DNA of 5,576 nucleotides from Bacteroidota bacterium (GTDB lineage Bacteria; Bacteroidota; Bacteroidia; Chitinophagales; Chitinophagaceae): NCBI GenBank assembly GCA_947457085.1, contig CANGUS010000133.1, positions 1 to 5,576 of the forward strand, given 5' to 3'. A program made the position numbers and the translations under genes. This document shows, piece after piece, positions 1-5,426 of this stretch; position 1 is the first letter of the stretch; each line of letters opens with the position of its first letter. The notes under the pieces are model-generated. The model did no database searches and was not told the origin of the DNA. It was given only the letters and a program-made list of their open reading frames with translations.

Positions 1-671
1 AATATAAGAATATAATAGAGGAGTGTAGCGATTGAGCTAATAGCAGCAACTACATAAGTTCTTGCAGCCCATTTGAGTGCATCTGCAGCCATTTTGTGTT
101 CATCCGCTTGTAAAATCTGACTGTCTTCTAACCAAGCCAAAGCTCTATTACTTGCATCATATTCTACTGGTAAAGTCACAATTGAAAAAATAGTTGTAAT
201 AGAGAACAATAAAATTCCAATTAATAAAATAGTTTGATTTCCACCGCCAAAGCCCATCATACCAATACCTGCTAAAATAACCCATTGTGAAAGAGTAGAT
301 CCAATTTTCACTGCAGGTACCATTTTACTTCTCATTTGCAACATGCTATATTGAGTAGCATGTTGTATGGCATGGCCGCATTCGTGCGCAGCTACTGCCG
401 AAGCAGTAACGCTTTCTCCGTCATATACTTCAGGGCTTAAATTAACGGTTTTGTTTTCAGGGTTATAGTGATCGGAAAGAAATCCAGGGGTGCTTACTAC
501 TTGTACATCATAAATGCCATTGTCCCTTAACATTTTTTCGGCTATCTGTTTACCTGTTAATCTATTTGATAAACCTACTTGACCATATTCGGTCATTTTT
601 GATTTTAATCTGTTGCTCACCATCATGCCAACAAGAAACATAATTCCAGCAATTATATAATATCCTATCAT
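1..671 (-). CDS. yugP: YugP-family membrane zinc metallopeptidase (3' end cut by the window edge)
   Basis: Reading leftward from the ATG at 671-669 gives 223 complete codons with no stop before the edge. The start MIGYYIIAGIMFLVGMMV is a hydrophobic N-terminal segment (about residues 2-18). A conserved block DHYNPENKTVNLS lies at 67-79, then the zinc-binding motif HECGH at 96-100 (HExxH, with a further H at 104), and VEYDASNRAL at 169-178, whose Glu170 is the likely third zinc ligand. Further membrane segments lie at about 125-141, 147-168 and 203-223. This order matches the putative neutral zinc metallopeptidase family of B. subtilis YugP (Zn_peptidase_2). Members are usually about 225-230 residues, so only a few C-terminal residues should be missing. 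The physiological substrate of the family is not well established. The gene is transcribed away from radA. The chosen ATG is the first Met in frame and sits about 28 bases after a TATATTTG box. Confidence 0.93.
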   Translation of the reverse strand, partial: MIGYYIIAGIMFLVGMMVSNRLKSKMTEYGQVGLSNRLTGKQIAEKMLRDNGIYDVQVVSTPGFLSDHYNPENKTVNLSPEVYDGESVTASAVAAHECGHAIQHATQYSMLQMRSKMVPAVKIGSTLSQWVILAGIGMMGFGGGNQTILLIGILLFSITTIFSIVTLPVEYDASNRALAWLEDSQILQADEHKMAADALKWAARTYVVAAISSIATLLYYILI

Positions 672-698
672 TATCTTATCTTTTTTTTATAATTATTG

Positions 699-706
699 CA
701 AATATA
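699..706 (-). promoter_or_regulatory. Bacteroidota-type -7 promoter box for yugP
   Basis: On the minus strand the bases read TATATTTG, an exact match to the Bacteroidota -7 consensus TAnnTTTG. It lies 27 bases before the yugP ATG at 671, which would give a leader of roughly 20 bases. No TTG or TTTG -33 box is seen at the usual 17-23 base spacing; that position instead holds the palindrome at 724-733. The assignment rests on the -7 box and its placement only. Confidence 0.5.
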
Positions 707-723
707 AGCCCAAAGCTATTTTG

Positions 724-733
724 ATTACGTAAT
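724..733. repeat. 10-bp perfect palindrome ATTACGTAAT upstream of yugP
   Basis: ATTACGTAAT is its own reverse complement. It sits 17 bases upstream of the yugP -7 box, about where a -33 element should be, so it could be an operator or activator site. In AT-rich DNA a 10-bp palindrome can occur by chance, and no regulator gene is in the window. Confidence 0.25.
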
Positions 734-755
734 ATGCCATAATAACATATTTTGT

Positions 756-786
756 AAAAAAGTTAGTGTCATTTTGTCACCAACTT
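756..786 (-). terminator. Stem-loop followed by a short T-run, minus strand (weak terminator candidate)
   Basis: Arms 760-768 and 778-786 pair over nine positions around a 9-base loop. Read on the minus strand the only imperfect pair is a G-U wobble (AAGTTGGTG with CACTAACTT), and four more T residues follow the stem, giving a run of six T in total. On the plus strand the same position is an A-C mismatch, so the fold favours the minus strand. No minus-strand gene lies immediately upstream, so if it works it would stop a non-coding or antisense transcript from the radA side before it enters yugP. Confidence 0.35.
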
Positions 787-787
787 A

Positions 788-821
788 AAACCCTCTCTAG
801 GTAAGGGTTTCTAGTTTTTTT
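788..821 (+). terminator. Stem-loop plus T-run, plus strand (intrinsic terminator candidate with no gene before it)
   Basis: Perfect 7-bp arms AAACCCT (788-794) and AGGGTTT (804-810) enclose a 9-base loop. After CTAG come seven T residues (815-821), and another six T at 824-829. The four-base gap before the first T-run is slightly wide for a canonical terminator. The nearest gene to the left is on the opposite strand, so the transcript it would end is not a known gene: either a short RNA starting between about 672 and 780, or antisense transcription coming out of yugP. Confidence 0.45.
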
Positions 822-898
822 ACTTTTTTAACAGAATAATTTTTTGTAGAAACGTTGAATAGCCGTAATTTAGCAATGAATTTTATGGGTTAGTAAGC

Positions 899-928
899 AA
901 AGGGTTGTCGAGAAATTGATAACCCTTT
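899..928. repeat. Strong 11-bp stem-loop 77 bp before radA
   Basis: Arms 899-909 and 918-928 pair over 11 positions (AAAGGGTTGTC with GATAACCCTTT), with one G-U wobble on the plus strand and an 8-base loop, GAGAAATT. It is followed on the plus strand by the pyrimidine-rich stretch CTTCTTTT but no clean T-run. It could be a leader structure of the radA mRNA if transcription starts upstream, a protein-binding dyad, or a weak terminator. Its arms share the AGGGTT/AACCCT core with the stem-loop at 788-810. Confidence 0.5.
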
Positions 929-963
929 CTTCTTTTATTGATGAATTATTGACCCTTGATTTT

Positions 964-971
964 TATATTTC
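964..971 (+). promoter_or_regulatory. Possible -7 box for radA-comF
   Basis: TATATTTC matches TAnnTTTG at all positions except the last. It lies 33 bases before the radA ATG. A TTG at 938-940 is 23 bases upstream, at the far limit of the usual -33 spacing. This is a weak candidate; no better box was found closer to radA. If it is the real promoter, the stem-loop at 899-928 lies upstream of the transcript rather than in its leader. Confidence 0.25.
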
Positions 972-1004
972 GAATTCAAAATTTTACAAATTCAATTCAT
1001 TAAA

Positions 1005-2366
1005 ATGGCCAAAACAAAAACAACTTTTATCTGTCAATCCTGTGGAACAGAAAGTGCAAAATGGCAAGGAAAATGTCCTTCATGTAATTCATGGAATACA
1101 TTTGTAGAAGAAATTATTCAAAAGGAAAGTAAGAAAGAAAATTGGAAAGAAGCTGAAGTAGGAAGAAGTTCAACCTCTAAAAAATTAAATGAAATTGAAG
1201 AAACAGAAAATCAACGAATCATTACTGAAGATGCAGAATTGAATCGTGTTTTAGGGGGAGGCATTGTTTTAGGTTCAGTAATTTTAGTAGCGGGAGAACC
1301 AGGCATAGGAAAGAGTACCTTGTTTCTTCAGGCATCATTGCAATTAAAAAATTGTACCACTTTATATATTAGCGGAGAAGAAAGTTTGCAACAAATAAAA
1401 TTGAGGGCAGAACGGATAAAAATACCCAATGAAAATTTTTATTTATTGACAGCAACTGAAACACAAGCTATTTTTAATGAGGTAAAAAAAATAAAACCAC
1501 AACTCATTATTATTGATTCTATACAAACATTAGAAACGCAATATATTGAAAGTGCACCTGGTAGTGTGAGTCAGGTGAGAGAGTGTACTGCTGAAATTGT
1601 TCGGTTTGCAAAAGCTACGAATACACCTGTTTTTATCATTGGGCATATTACAAAAGATGGTTCTATTGCTGGCCCAAAAGTTTTGGAACACATGGTGGAT
1701 ACGGTATTACAATTTGAAGGAGATAGGCATTATTCTTATCGAATATTAAGAACGACCAAAAATCGTTTTGGTTCGGCACATGAACTGGGTATTTATGAAA
1801 TGAATGAAGGTGGATTGAGACAAATTTCAAATCCAAGTGAAATACTCATTACTCAAAAAGAAGATTCATTAAGTGGCATTGCAATTGCAGCCACCTTAGA
1901 AGGTGCAAGACCATTGCTAATAGAAACGCAAGCCTTGGTTACGCAATCAGTTTATGGAACTCCGCAGCGAACTTCATCGGGTTTTGATTTACGAAGAATG
2001 CAATTGCTATTGGCTGTATTAGAAAAAAGAGGAGGATTTCACTTTGGTGCTAAAGATGTATTTTTGAATATCGCCGGTGGAATAAAAGTAGAAGATCCAG
2101 CAATCGATTTAGCTGTTTTGTGCGCCATCCTTTCTTCATATGAAGATAAATGCTTGCCGCATAAAATTTGCTTTGTGGGAGAAGTTGGTTTGAGTGGAGA
2201 AGTAAGAGCGGTTAACAGAATTGAACAACGAATTGCAGAAGCAGAAAAATTAGGCTTTGAAAAAATTGTCATTTCATCCTTTAACAAATTGAGTTTCACA
2301 CATGAGTATAAAATTGATATCGTGAAAGTAAATAAAATCGAAACATTGTATAATATGCTTTTTTAA
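1005..2366 (+). CDS. radA: DNA repair protein RadA/Sms, RecA-like branch-migration ATPase
   Basis: This 453-residue protein has the full RadA architecture and the family's usual length (about 450-460). An N-terminal C4 zinc finger uses Cys10, Cys13, Cys24 and Cys27, with the typical KWQGKCPSC-W run. The RecA-like ATPase core follows: Walker A GEPGIGKST at 97-105, SGEES at 123-127, Walker B LIIID at 167-171, and the RadA-specific KNRFG at 252-256. From about 270 to the end is the Lon-protease-like domain, which in RadA acts as a scaffold and not a protease. RadA is a cytoplasmic helicase that drives branch migration of recombination intermediates in repair and, in transformable bacteria, during integration of donor DNA. 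The ATG at 1005 places the zinc finger at the expected distance from the N-terminus. The stop is immediately followed by the next gene's ATG. Nothing is missing or broken. Confidence 0.97.
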   Translation: MAKTKTTFICQSCGTESAKWQGKCPSCNSWNTFVEEIIQKESKKENWKEAEVGRSSTSKKLNEIEETENQRIITEDAELNRVLGGGIVLGSVILVAGEPGIGKSTLFLQASLQLKNCTTLYISGEESLQQIKLRAERIKIPNENFYLLTATETQAIFNEVKKIKPQLIIIDSIQTLETQYIESAPGSVSQVRECTAEIVRFAKATNTPVFIIGHITKDGSIAGPKVLEHMVDTVLQFEGDRHYSYRILRTTKNRFGSAHELGIYEMNEGGLRQISNPSEILITQKEDSLSGIAIAATLEGARPLLIETQALVTQSVYGTPQRTSSGFDLRRMQLLLAVLEKRGGFHFGAKDVFLNIAGGIKVEDPAIDLAVLCAILSSYEDKCLPHKICFVGEVGLSGEVRAVNRIEQRIAEAEKLGFEKIVISSFNKLSFTHEYKIDIVKVNKIETLYNMLF

Positions 2367-3074
2367 ATGATAATTAACAACCTACGAAAACTAAGTAATC
2401 AAATTTTCTCCTTATTCTATCCTAATTTATGTGCAGGCTGCCATGTAGACTTAGTGCGCCATGAAAAAATAATTTGTTTAAGTTGTTGGGAAACATTGCC
2501 TAAAACAAATTTTCATTTAAGAGAAAAAAATCCTGTCGCACAAAAATTTTGGGGCAAAATAAATATACAACATGCAACCTCATTTTATTATTTCAACAAA
2601 GAAGGAAGATTGCAGCAAATTTTACATGCATTAAAATATCGAAAGCAATTTGATGTGGGCATTTTGTTAGGTCAAAAAATGGGAGTTGATTTATTGTATG
2701 CTGATTGGATAAAAAATATTGATTTAATCATTCCTATTCCTTTATCTAAAGAAAAAATGAGGACCAGGGGATATAATCAAAGTGAAAGTATTGCGCTTGG
2801 ACTAAGTGCCGTATTAAATATTCCGGTACAAATAAATGCTGTTTTAAGGGTAAAAAATACAGCATCACAAACCAATAAGAATATAGCAGAACGAATGGAA
2901 AATGTGAAAGATGCTTTTGCTGTTCAAGATGCAGAAAAATTAAAAAATAAACATGTATTATTAATCGATGATGTCTTAACTACTGGGGCCACATTGGAGG
3001 CTTGTGCAAGAGAATTGCTTACAATTGAAAATTGTAAAATTAGCATTGCAACAATTGCCTATGCAATGGATTAA
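2367..3074 (+). CDS. comF: ComF-family protein (zinc finger plus phosphoribosyltransferase fold)
   Basis: The 235 residues carry the ComF/GntX layout. Near the N-terminus is a four-Cys zinc site (Cys22, Cys25, Cys37, Cys40) followed by WETLP. In the middle is an LKYRK stretch (89-93), then IPIPLS (122-127) and RTRGYNQSE (132-140). A PRPP-binding loop VLLIDDVLTTGAT lies at 197-209. The fold is that of type I phosphoribosyltransferases. In naturally transformable bacteria ComF (ComFC) is needed for handling incoming single-stranded DNA; the biochemical role of homologues elsewhere is less clear, and automatic annotation often calls them amidophosphoribosyltransferases. The ATG directly follows the radA TAA with no spacer, so co-transcription and possible translational re-initiation are expected. 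Length is normal for the family. The family is certain; a role in competence in this organism is inference. Confidence 0.92.
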   Translation: MIINNLRKLSNQIFSLFYPNLCAGCHVDLVRHEKIICLSCWETLPKTNFHLREKNPVAQKFWGKINIQHATSFYYFNKEGRLQQILHALKYRKQFDVGILLGQKMGVDLLYADWIKNIDLIIPIPLSKEKMRTRGYNQSESIALGLSAVLNIPVQINAVLRVKNTASQTNKNIAERMENVKDAFAVQDAEKLKNKHVLLIDDVLTTGATLEACARELLTIENCKISIATIAYAMD

Positions 3075-3081
3075 TCATTTT

Positions 3082-3103
3082 TACGTTATATTTGTTCAAC
3101 GTA
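3082..3103. repeat. Inverted repeat TACGTT-N10-AACGTA around the lipoprotein promoter
   Basis: Two perfect 6-base arms (3082-3087 and 3098-3103) flank the -7 box at 3087-3094, with the right arm falling near the expected transcription start. A dyad with 16-base centre-to-centre spacing in this position resembles an operator. The arms are short and chance occurrence is quite possible. Confidence 0.25.
3087..3094 (+). promoter_or_regulatory. Bacteroidota-type -7 promoter box before the beta-helix lipoprotein gene
   Basis: TATATTTG exactly matches the -7 consensus TAnnTTTG. It lies 18 bases before the ATG at 3113 and 12 bases after the comF stop, which would give a very short leader of about 10-15 bases. 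No clear TTG -33 element is seen at 17-23 bases upstream, a region inside comF. If real, the lipoprotein gene has its own promoter as well as any read-through from radA-comF. Confidence 0.5.
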
Positions 3104-3112
3104 TTATTTTAT

Positions 3113-4555
3113 ATGAATTATAGATTTGGAAAAGCAATTGTTGCTGTTTTATTGTTGATTGTGATGGTTCAGTTTTTTTCGTCTTGTAAAAAGGATACCT
3201 TTTTAATGAATGGGGGTACCCTTTCATTTTCAACCGATACGTTAAAATTTGATACCGTTTTTACTTCATTAGGAAGCGTTACTCGCTCTTTTAAAATTTA
3301 TAATACCAATAATAAACGAGTTAAAATCAATCAAATAAAATTAGAAAAAGGCTCGCAATCTTTTTTTAGAATGAATATTGACGGGGTGCCTACGAAAGAT
3401 ATTACAGACATTGAAATTGCTCCAAACGACAGTATCTATGTTTTTGTAGCATTGACTATTAACCCCACAAATGGTAATAATCCTTTCATTATTGAAGACA
3501 AAGTGCTTGTGAACTTAAACAATAATATCAGTACTGTTCCATTGGAAGCATACGGGCAAGACGCTCATTTTATTCGTGACAGTATTCTAAAATCACAAAC
3601 TTGGATCAATGACAAGCCTTATGTAATTATTCATTCTTGTCTAGTTGATTCTGCACAAGTATTAACCATACAAAAAGGCTGTAGAATTTATATGCATGCC
3701 GATTCTAAAATGTATGTTGCAGGTACCTTAAAAGTGTTTGGTACTAAAAAAGATTCTGTAGTTTTTCAGGGAGATCGTTTAGATAGAGATTATTTTGGAT
3801 ATAAAGATACTCCATCTGAGTGGGGTGGTTTTTATTTTACTCAAAGTAGCAATCAATGTAATTTGAATTATTGTGTAATTAAAAATGCCGGTAATTCTAC
3901 TGGTGACGGTGCTTTCCCTGCTGCAATTATGGTTGCTCCTACGCCAAATTTAGGAGGGCCAATTGTAGAATTTAATGCTTGCACCATTGCTAATTCTGGT
4001 GGATATGGTGTATTGGCTTTCAACACAAATTTACATTTTAATAATTGTTTAATACACTCATGTGGTTTACAAAATGTATTGATTACAGAAGGCGGTGATT
4101 ATGAATTTAATTATTGTACGATTGCAAATTATGGAGGTTATGGATTAAATCATGCTCAAGAACCAACAGCGGTTTTTATCAATTATAGAGAATTAAATGA
4201 TGGATCTTTTGTAGGAAATAATTTAAAATTAAAATGCGCAAATACTATTATTTATGGCTCTTTAGAAGATGAAGTTTTATTTGATAAAAAAACTACTTGG
4301 GTTTATGATGTGAAAATGGAAAACTGTTTACTAAAAAGAAAAACGCCTATCATGTCAGGTTTGATTAATGAGGTGAACGCGCTTGCTTACAATTCTGATC
4401 CACAGTTTGTCAATTACAGCAAATGGGATTTTCATCCTAAAACTACTTCTCCAGTAAAAGGTGCAGGAGTTTATTTACCATTATATCCTTTTGATTTAGA
4501 TGGAAATAACAGGAGTACAACAGCTCCTAGTATCGGTTGCTATGAGGTGCAATAA
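3113..4555 (+). CDS. Secreted lipoprotein with right-handed parallel beta-helix
   Basis: From the ATG at 3113 the product is 480 residues. Residues 1-25 form a lipoprotein signal peptide: Arg4/Lys7, a hydrophobic core, then FSSC with Cys25 as lipid anchor. The Lys-Lys-Asp that follows resembles the charged export signal of surface-exposed Bacteroidota lipoproteins. About 36-153 is a beta-rich, Ig-like region beginning LSFSTDTLKFDTVF. About 170-420 carries beta-helix turns with aligned Cys residues: LNYCVIKNAG (251), FNACTIANSG (287), FNNCLIHSCG (309), FNYCTIANYG (332), and MENCLLKRK (402). The end, FDLDGNNRS...PSIGCYE (470-478), resembles the tail motif of choice-of-anchor Q beta-helix proteins. 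An in-frame TTG at 3092 would add seven residues, but it lies inside the -7 box and would break the short signal-peptide N-region, so the ATG is preferred. No catalytic residues are recognised; function is unknown, plausibly glycan binding or envelope structure. Confidence 0.88.
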   Translation: MNYRFGKAIVAVLLLIVMVQFFSSCKKDTFLMNGGTLSFSTDTLKFDTVFTSLGSVTRSFKIYNTNNKRVKINQIKLEKGSQSFFRMNIDGVPTKDITDIEIAPNDSIYVFVALTINPTNGNNPFIIEDKVLVNLNNNISTVPLEAYGQDAHFIRDSILKSQTWINDKPYVIIHSCLVDSAQVLTIQKGCRIYMHADSKMYVAGTLKVFGTKKDSVVFQGDRLDRDYFGYKDTPSEWGGFYFTQSSNQCNLNYCVIKNAGNSTGDGAFPAAIMVAPTPNLGGPIVEFNACTIANSGGYGVLAFNTNLHFNNCLIHSCGLQNVLITEGGDYEFNYCTIANYGGYGLNHAQEPTAVFINYRELNDGSFVGNNLKLKCANTIIYGSLEDEVLFDKKTTWVYDVKMENCLLKRKTPIMSGLINEVNALAYNSDPQFVNYSKWDFHPKTTSPVKGAGVYLPLYPFDLDGNNRSTTAPSIGCYEVQ

Positions 4556-4619
4556 GTTGTAAGATTTAATAAAGAAACAGCAATCAATTTATAAGCTTAA
4601 ATCTAAATATTGTAACTCA

Positions 4620-4675
4620 TTTCCATGCTTTGGGGAGTTTATTTATTTATTGTTCCTCAAAAATTTTCCATGCTT
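4620..4675. repeat. 11-bp direct repeat TTTCCATGCTT at the aroE 3' end
   Basis: TTTCCATGCTT occurs at 4620-4630, just past the aroE stop, and again at 4665-4675, inside the last aroE codons, 45 bases apart. It may be the trace of a small tail duplication or coincidence. The surrounding bases diverge quickly. Confidence 0.3.
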
Positions 4676-5381
4676 CTTCTGCTTGAATATGCAACATTTC
4701 TAAACCATTTTTAATTTGAGCGCCTTGGTTTTCTGCAATCGAAAGTAGTTTTGATTTTTCAGGATTGTACACTAAATCATAAACAAAATGGTTGTCGGAT
4801 ATTAAATGAAAGGGTAGTGGCAATACTTCCTCAACTTTGGGATACATGCCTACAGGTGTTGTGTTGATTAATATTGAATATTCTTGCATTATTTTTTCAT
4901 CAATATCTGCATAGGTAATTCCATCTAAAATTTCATTTCTGCTTACTTGTAAAAAGGGGATTTGATGTTTTTCTAGAATATATAGCACTGCTTTATTCGC
5001 ACCGCCTGTTCCGAAAACCAATGCTTTTTTAGGTGATTGAATTGCTGAAATAAATGGTAAAAATGATTTTTCAAAACCAATCATGTCTGTATTGTAACCA
5101 ATAAGTTGATTGTTTGAAATTTTTACACAGTTTACAGCACCTATTTTTTTTGCTTCAATATTGATATCATCTAAAAAATGAATAATTGATTCTTTAAAAG
5201 GGATAGTCACATTAAAACCATTTAATTGATTTTGAGACAATATTGTTTTGATATTGTCTAAATTAGGCAGTGAAAAATTTTCATACCTTGCTTCTATTCC
5301 TTCTTTATTAAATTTTTCAGTAAAGTAAAATTTAGAAAAAGAATGTTCTAAAGGGTAACCAATCAGTCCGAATGTCTTCAT
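4647..5381 (-). CDS. aroE: Shikimate dehydrogenase (NADP+)
   Basis: AroE reduces 3-dehydroshikimate to shikimate with NADPH in the cytoplasmic shikimate pathway to aromatic amino acids. The 244-residue product has all landmarks: the substrate-site motif GYPLEHSFS (8-16), NVTIPFKE (57-64) with catalytic Lys63, GYNTD (95-99) with catalytic Asp99, the nucleotide-binding loop GTGGANKAV (124-132), NTTPVGM (173-179), YDLVYNP (201-207) and NGLEMLHIQA (225-234). It is shorter than E. coli AroE (272) but in the range of compact Bacteroidota versions. Where the E. coli enzyme has an NRT cofactor-specificity motif, this one has VSRN (146-149), so cofactor preference cannot be read off directly. A frame-compatible ATG at 5405 would add eight residues rich in Phe, but these are encoded by the arm and T-run of a terminator, so MKTFGLIG at 5381 is the start. 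It converges on the lipoprotein gene. Confidence 0.95.
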   Translation of the reverse strand: MKTFGLIGYPLEHSFSKFYFTEKFNKEGIEARYENFSLPNLDNIKTILSQNQLNGFNVTIPFKESIIHFLDDINIEAKKIGAVNCVKISNNQLIGYNTDMIGFEKSFLPFISAIQSPKKALVFGTGGANKAVLYILEKHQIPFLQVSRNEILDGITYADIDEKIMQEYSILINTTPVGMYPKVEEVLPLPFHLISDNHFVYDLVYNPEKSKLLSIAENQGAQIKNGLEMLHIQAEEAWKIFEEQ

Positions 5382-5418
5382 AAAAAAAGAAAAAAAATCC
5401 TCCATTGTTGGAGGATTT
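5382..5418 (-). terminator. Strong intrinsic terminator, minus strand, ending at the aroE start codon
   Basis: On the minus strand, perfect 10-bp arms (5418-5409 and 5404-5395; AAATCCTCCA with TGGAGGATTT) close a 4-base loop. T-runs follow: eight T including the stem end, a C, then seven T reaching base 5382, next to the aroE ATG at 5381. The stem begins eight bases after the stop codon of the gene at 5427-5576, which is classic terminator placement. It should end that gene's transcript, so aroE either relies on read-through or starts from a promoter not recognised here. Confidence 0.88.
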
Positions 5419-5426
5419 GAATTTTA

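Larger units (their letters stand above)
672..1004. other. Divergent intergenic region (333 bp) between yugP and radA
   Basis: No convincing protein gene is seen on either strand; open frames here are very short or are shadows of radA. The region is AT-rich and must carry promoters for both divergent genes. Visible elements are a TATATTTG box for yugP (706-699, minus), a 10-bp palindrome (724-733), and three stem-loops at 760-786, 788-810 and 899-928. The second stem-loop is followed by T-runs on the plus strand. A length of 333 bp is generous for this compact neighbourhood, where other gaps are 0-91 bp, so an untranslated transcript is possible but not shown. Confidence 0.7.

Noticed and set aside
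693..772. A possible tiny minus-strand peptide upstream of yugP
   Set aside because: Reading carefully, the frame from the ATG at 772 closes after 15 codons; no initiation signal or conservation argument supports it.
672..1004. The divergent intergenic region as a 6S RNA, riboswitch or tRNA
   Set aside because: Hairpins are present, but I could not match any known consensus, and no cloverleaf is seen. It is reported only as structured DNA.
916..1107. A 63-codon plus-strand open frame beginning with TTG and overlapping the start of radA
   Set aside because: It overlaps the conserved RadA zinc finger in another frame, uses a TTG start inside a stem-loop, and resembles nothing known. It is a shadow of radA.
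2039..2299. An 86-codon minus-strand open frame inside radA
   Set aside because: It lies wholly within the conserved Lon-like domain of radA on the opposite strand, with no sign of its own promoter or a known product.
3092..3112. A TTG start for the beta-helix lipoprotein
   Set aside because: The TTG is part of the -7 promoter box, and the ATG at 3113 gives a typical signal peptide.
4562..4604. Inverted repeat AGATTTAA/TTAAATCT in the convergent gap as a terminator
   Set aside because: The arms are pure AT apart from one G-C pair, the loop is 27 bases, and no T-run follows on either strand. No convincing terminator was found between the lipoprotein gene and aroE.
5382..5405. An upstream ATG for aroE at 5405, adding MEDFFSFF
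   Set aside because: The extra codons are the arm and T-run of the terminator. AroE proteins begin close to the GYPLEHSFS motif, and the ATG at 5381 fits that.
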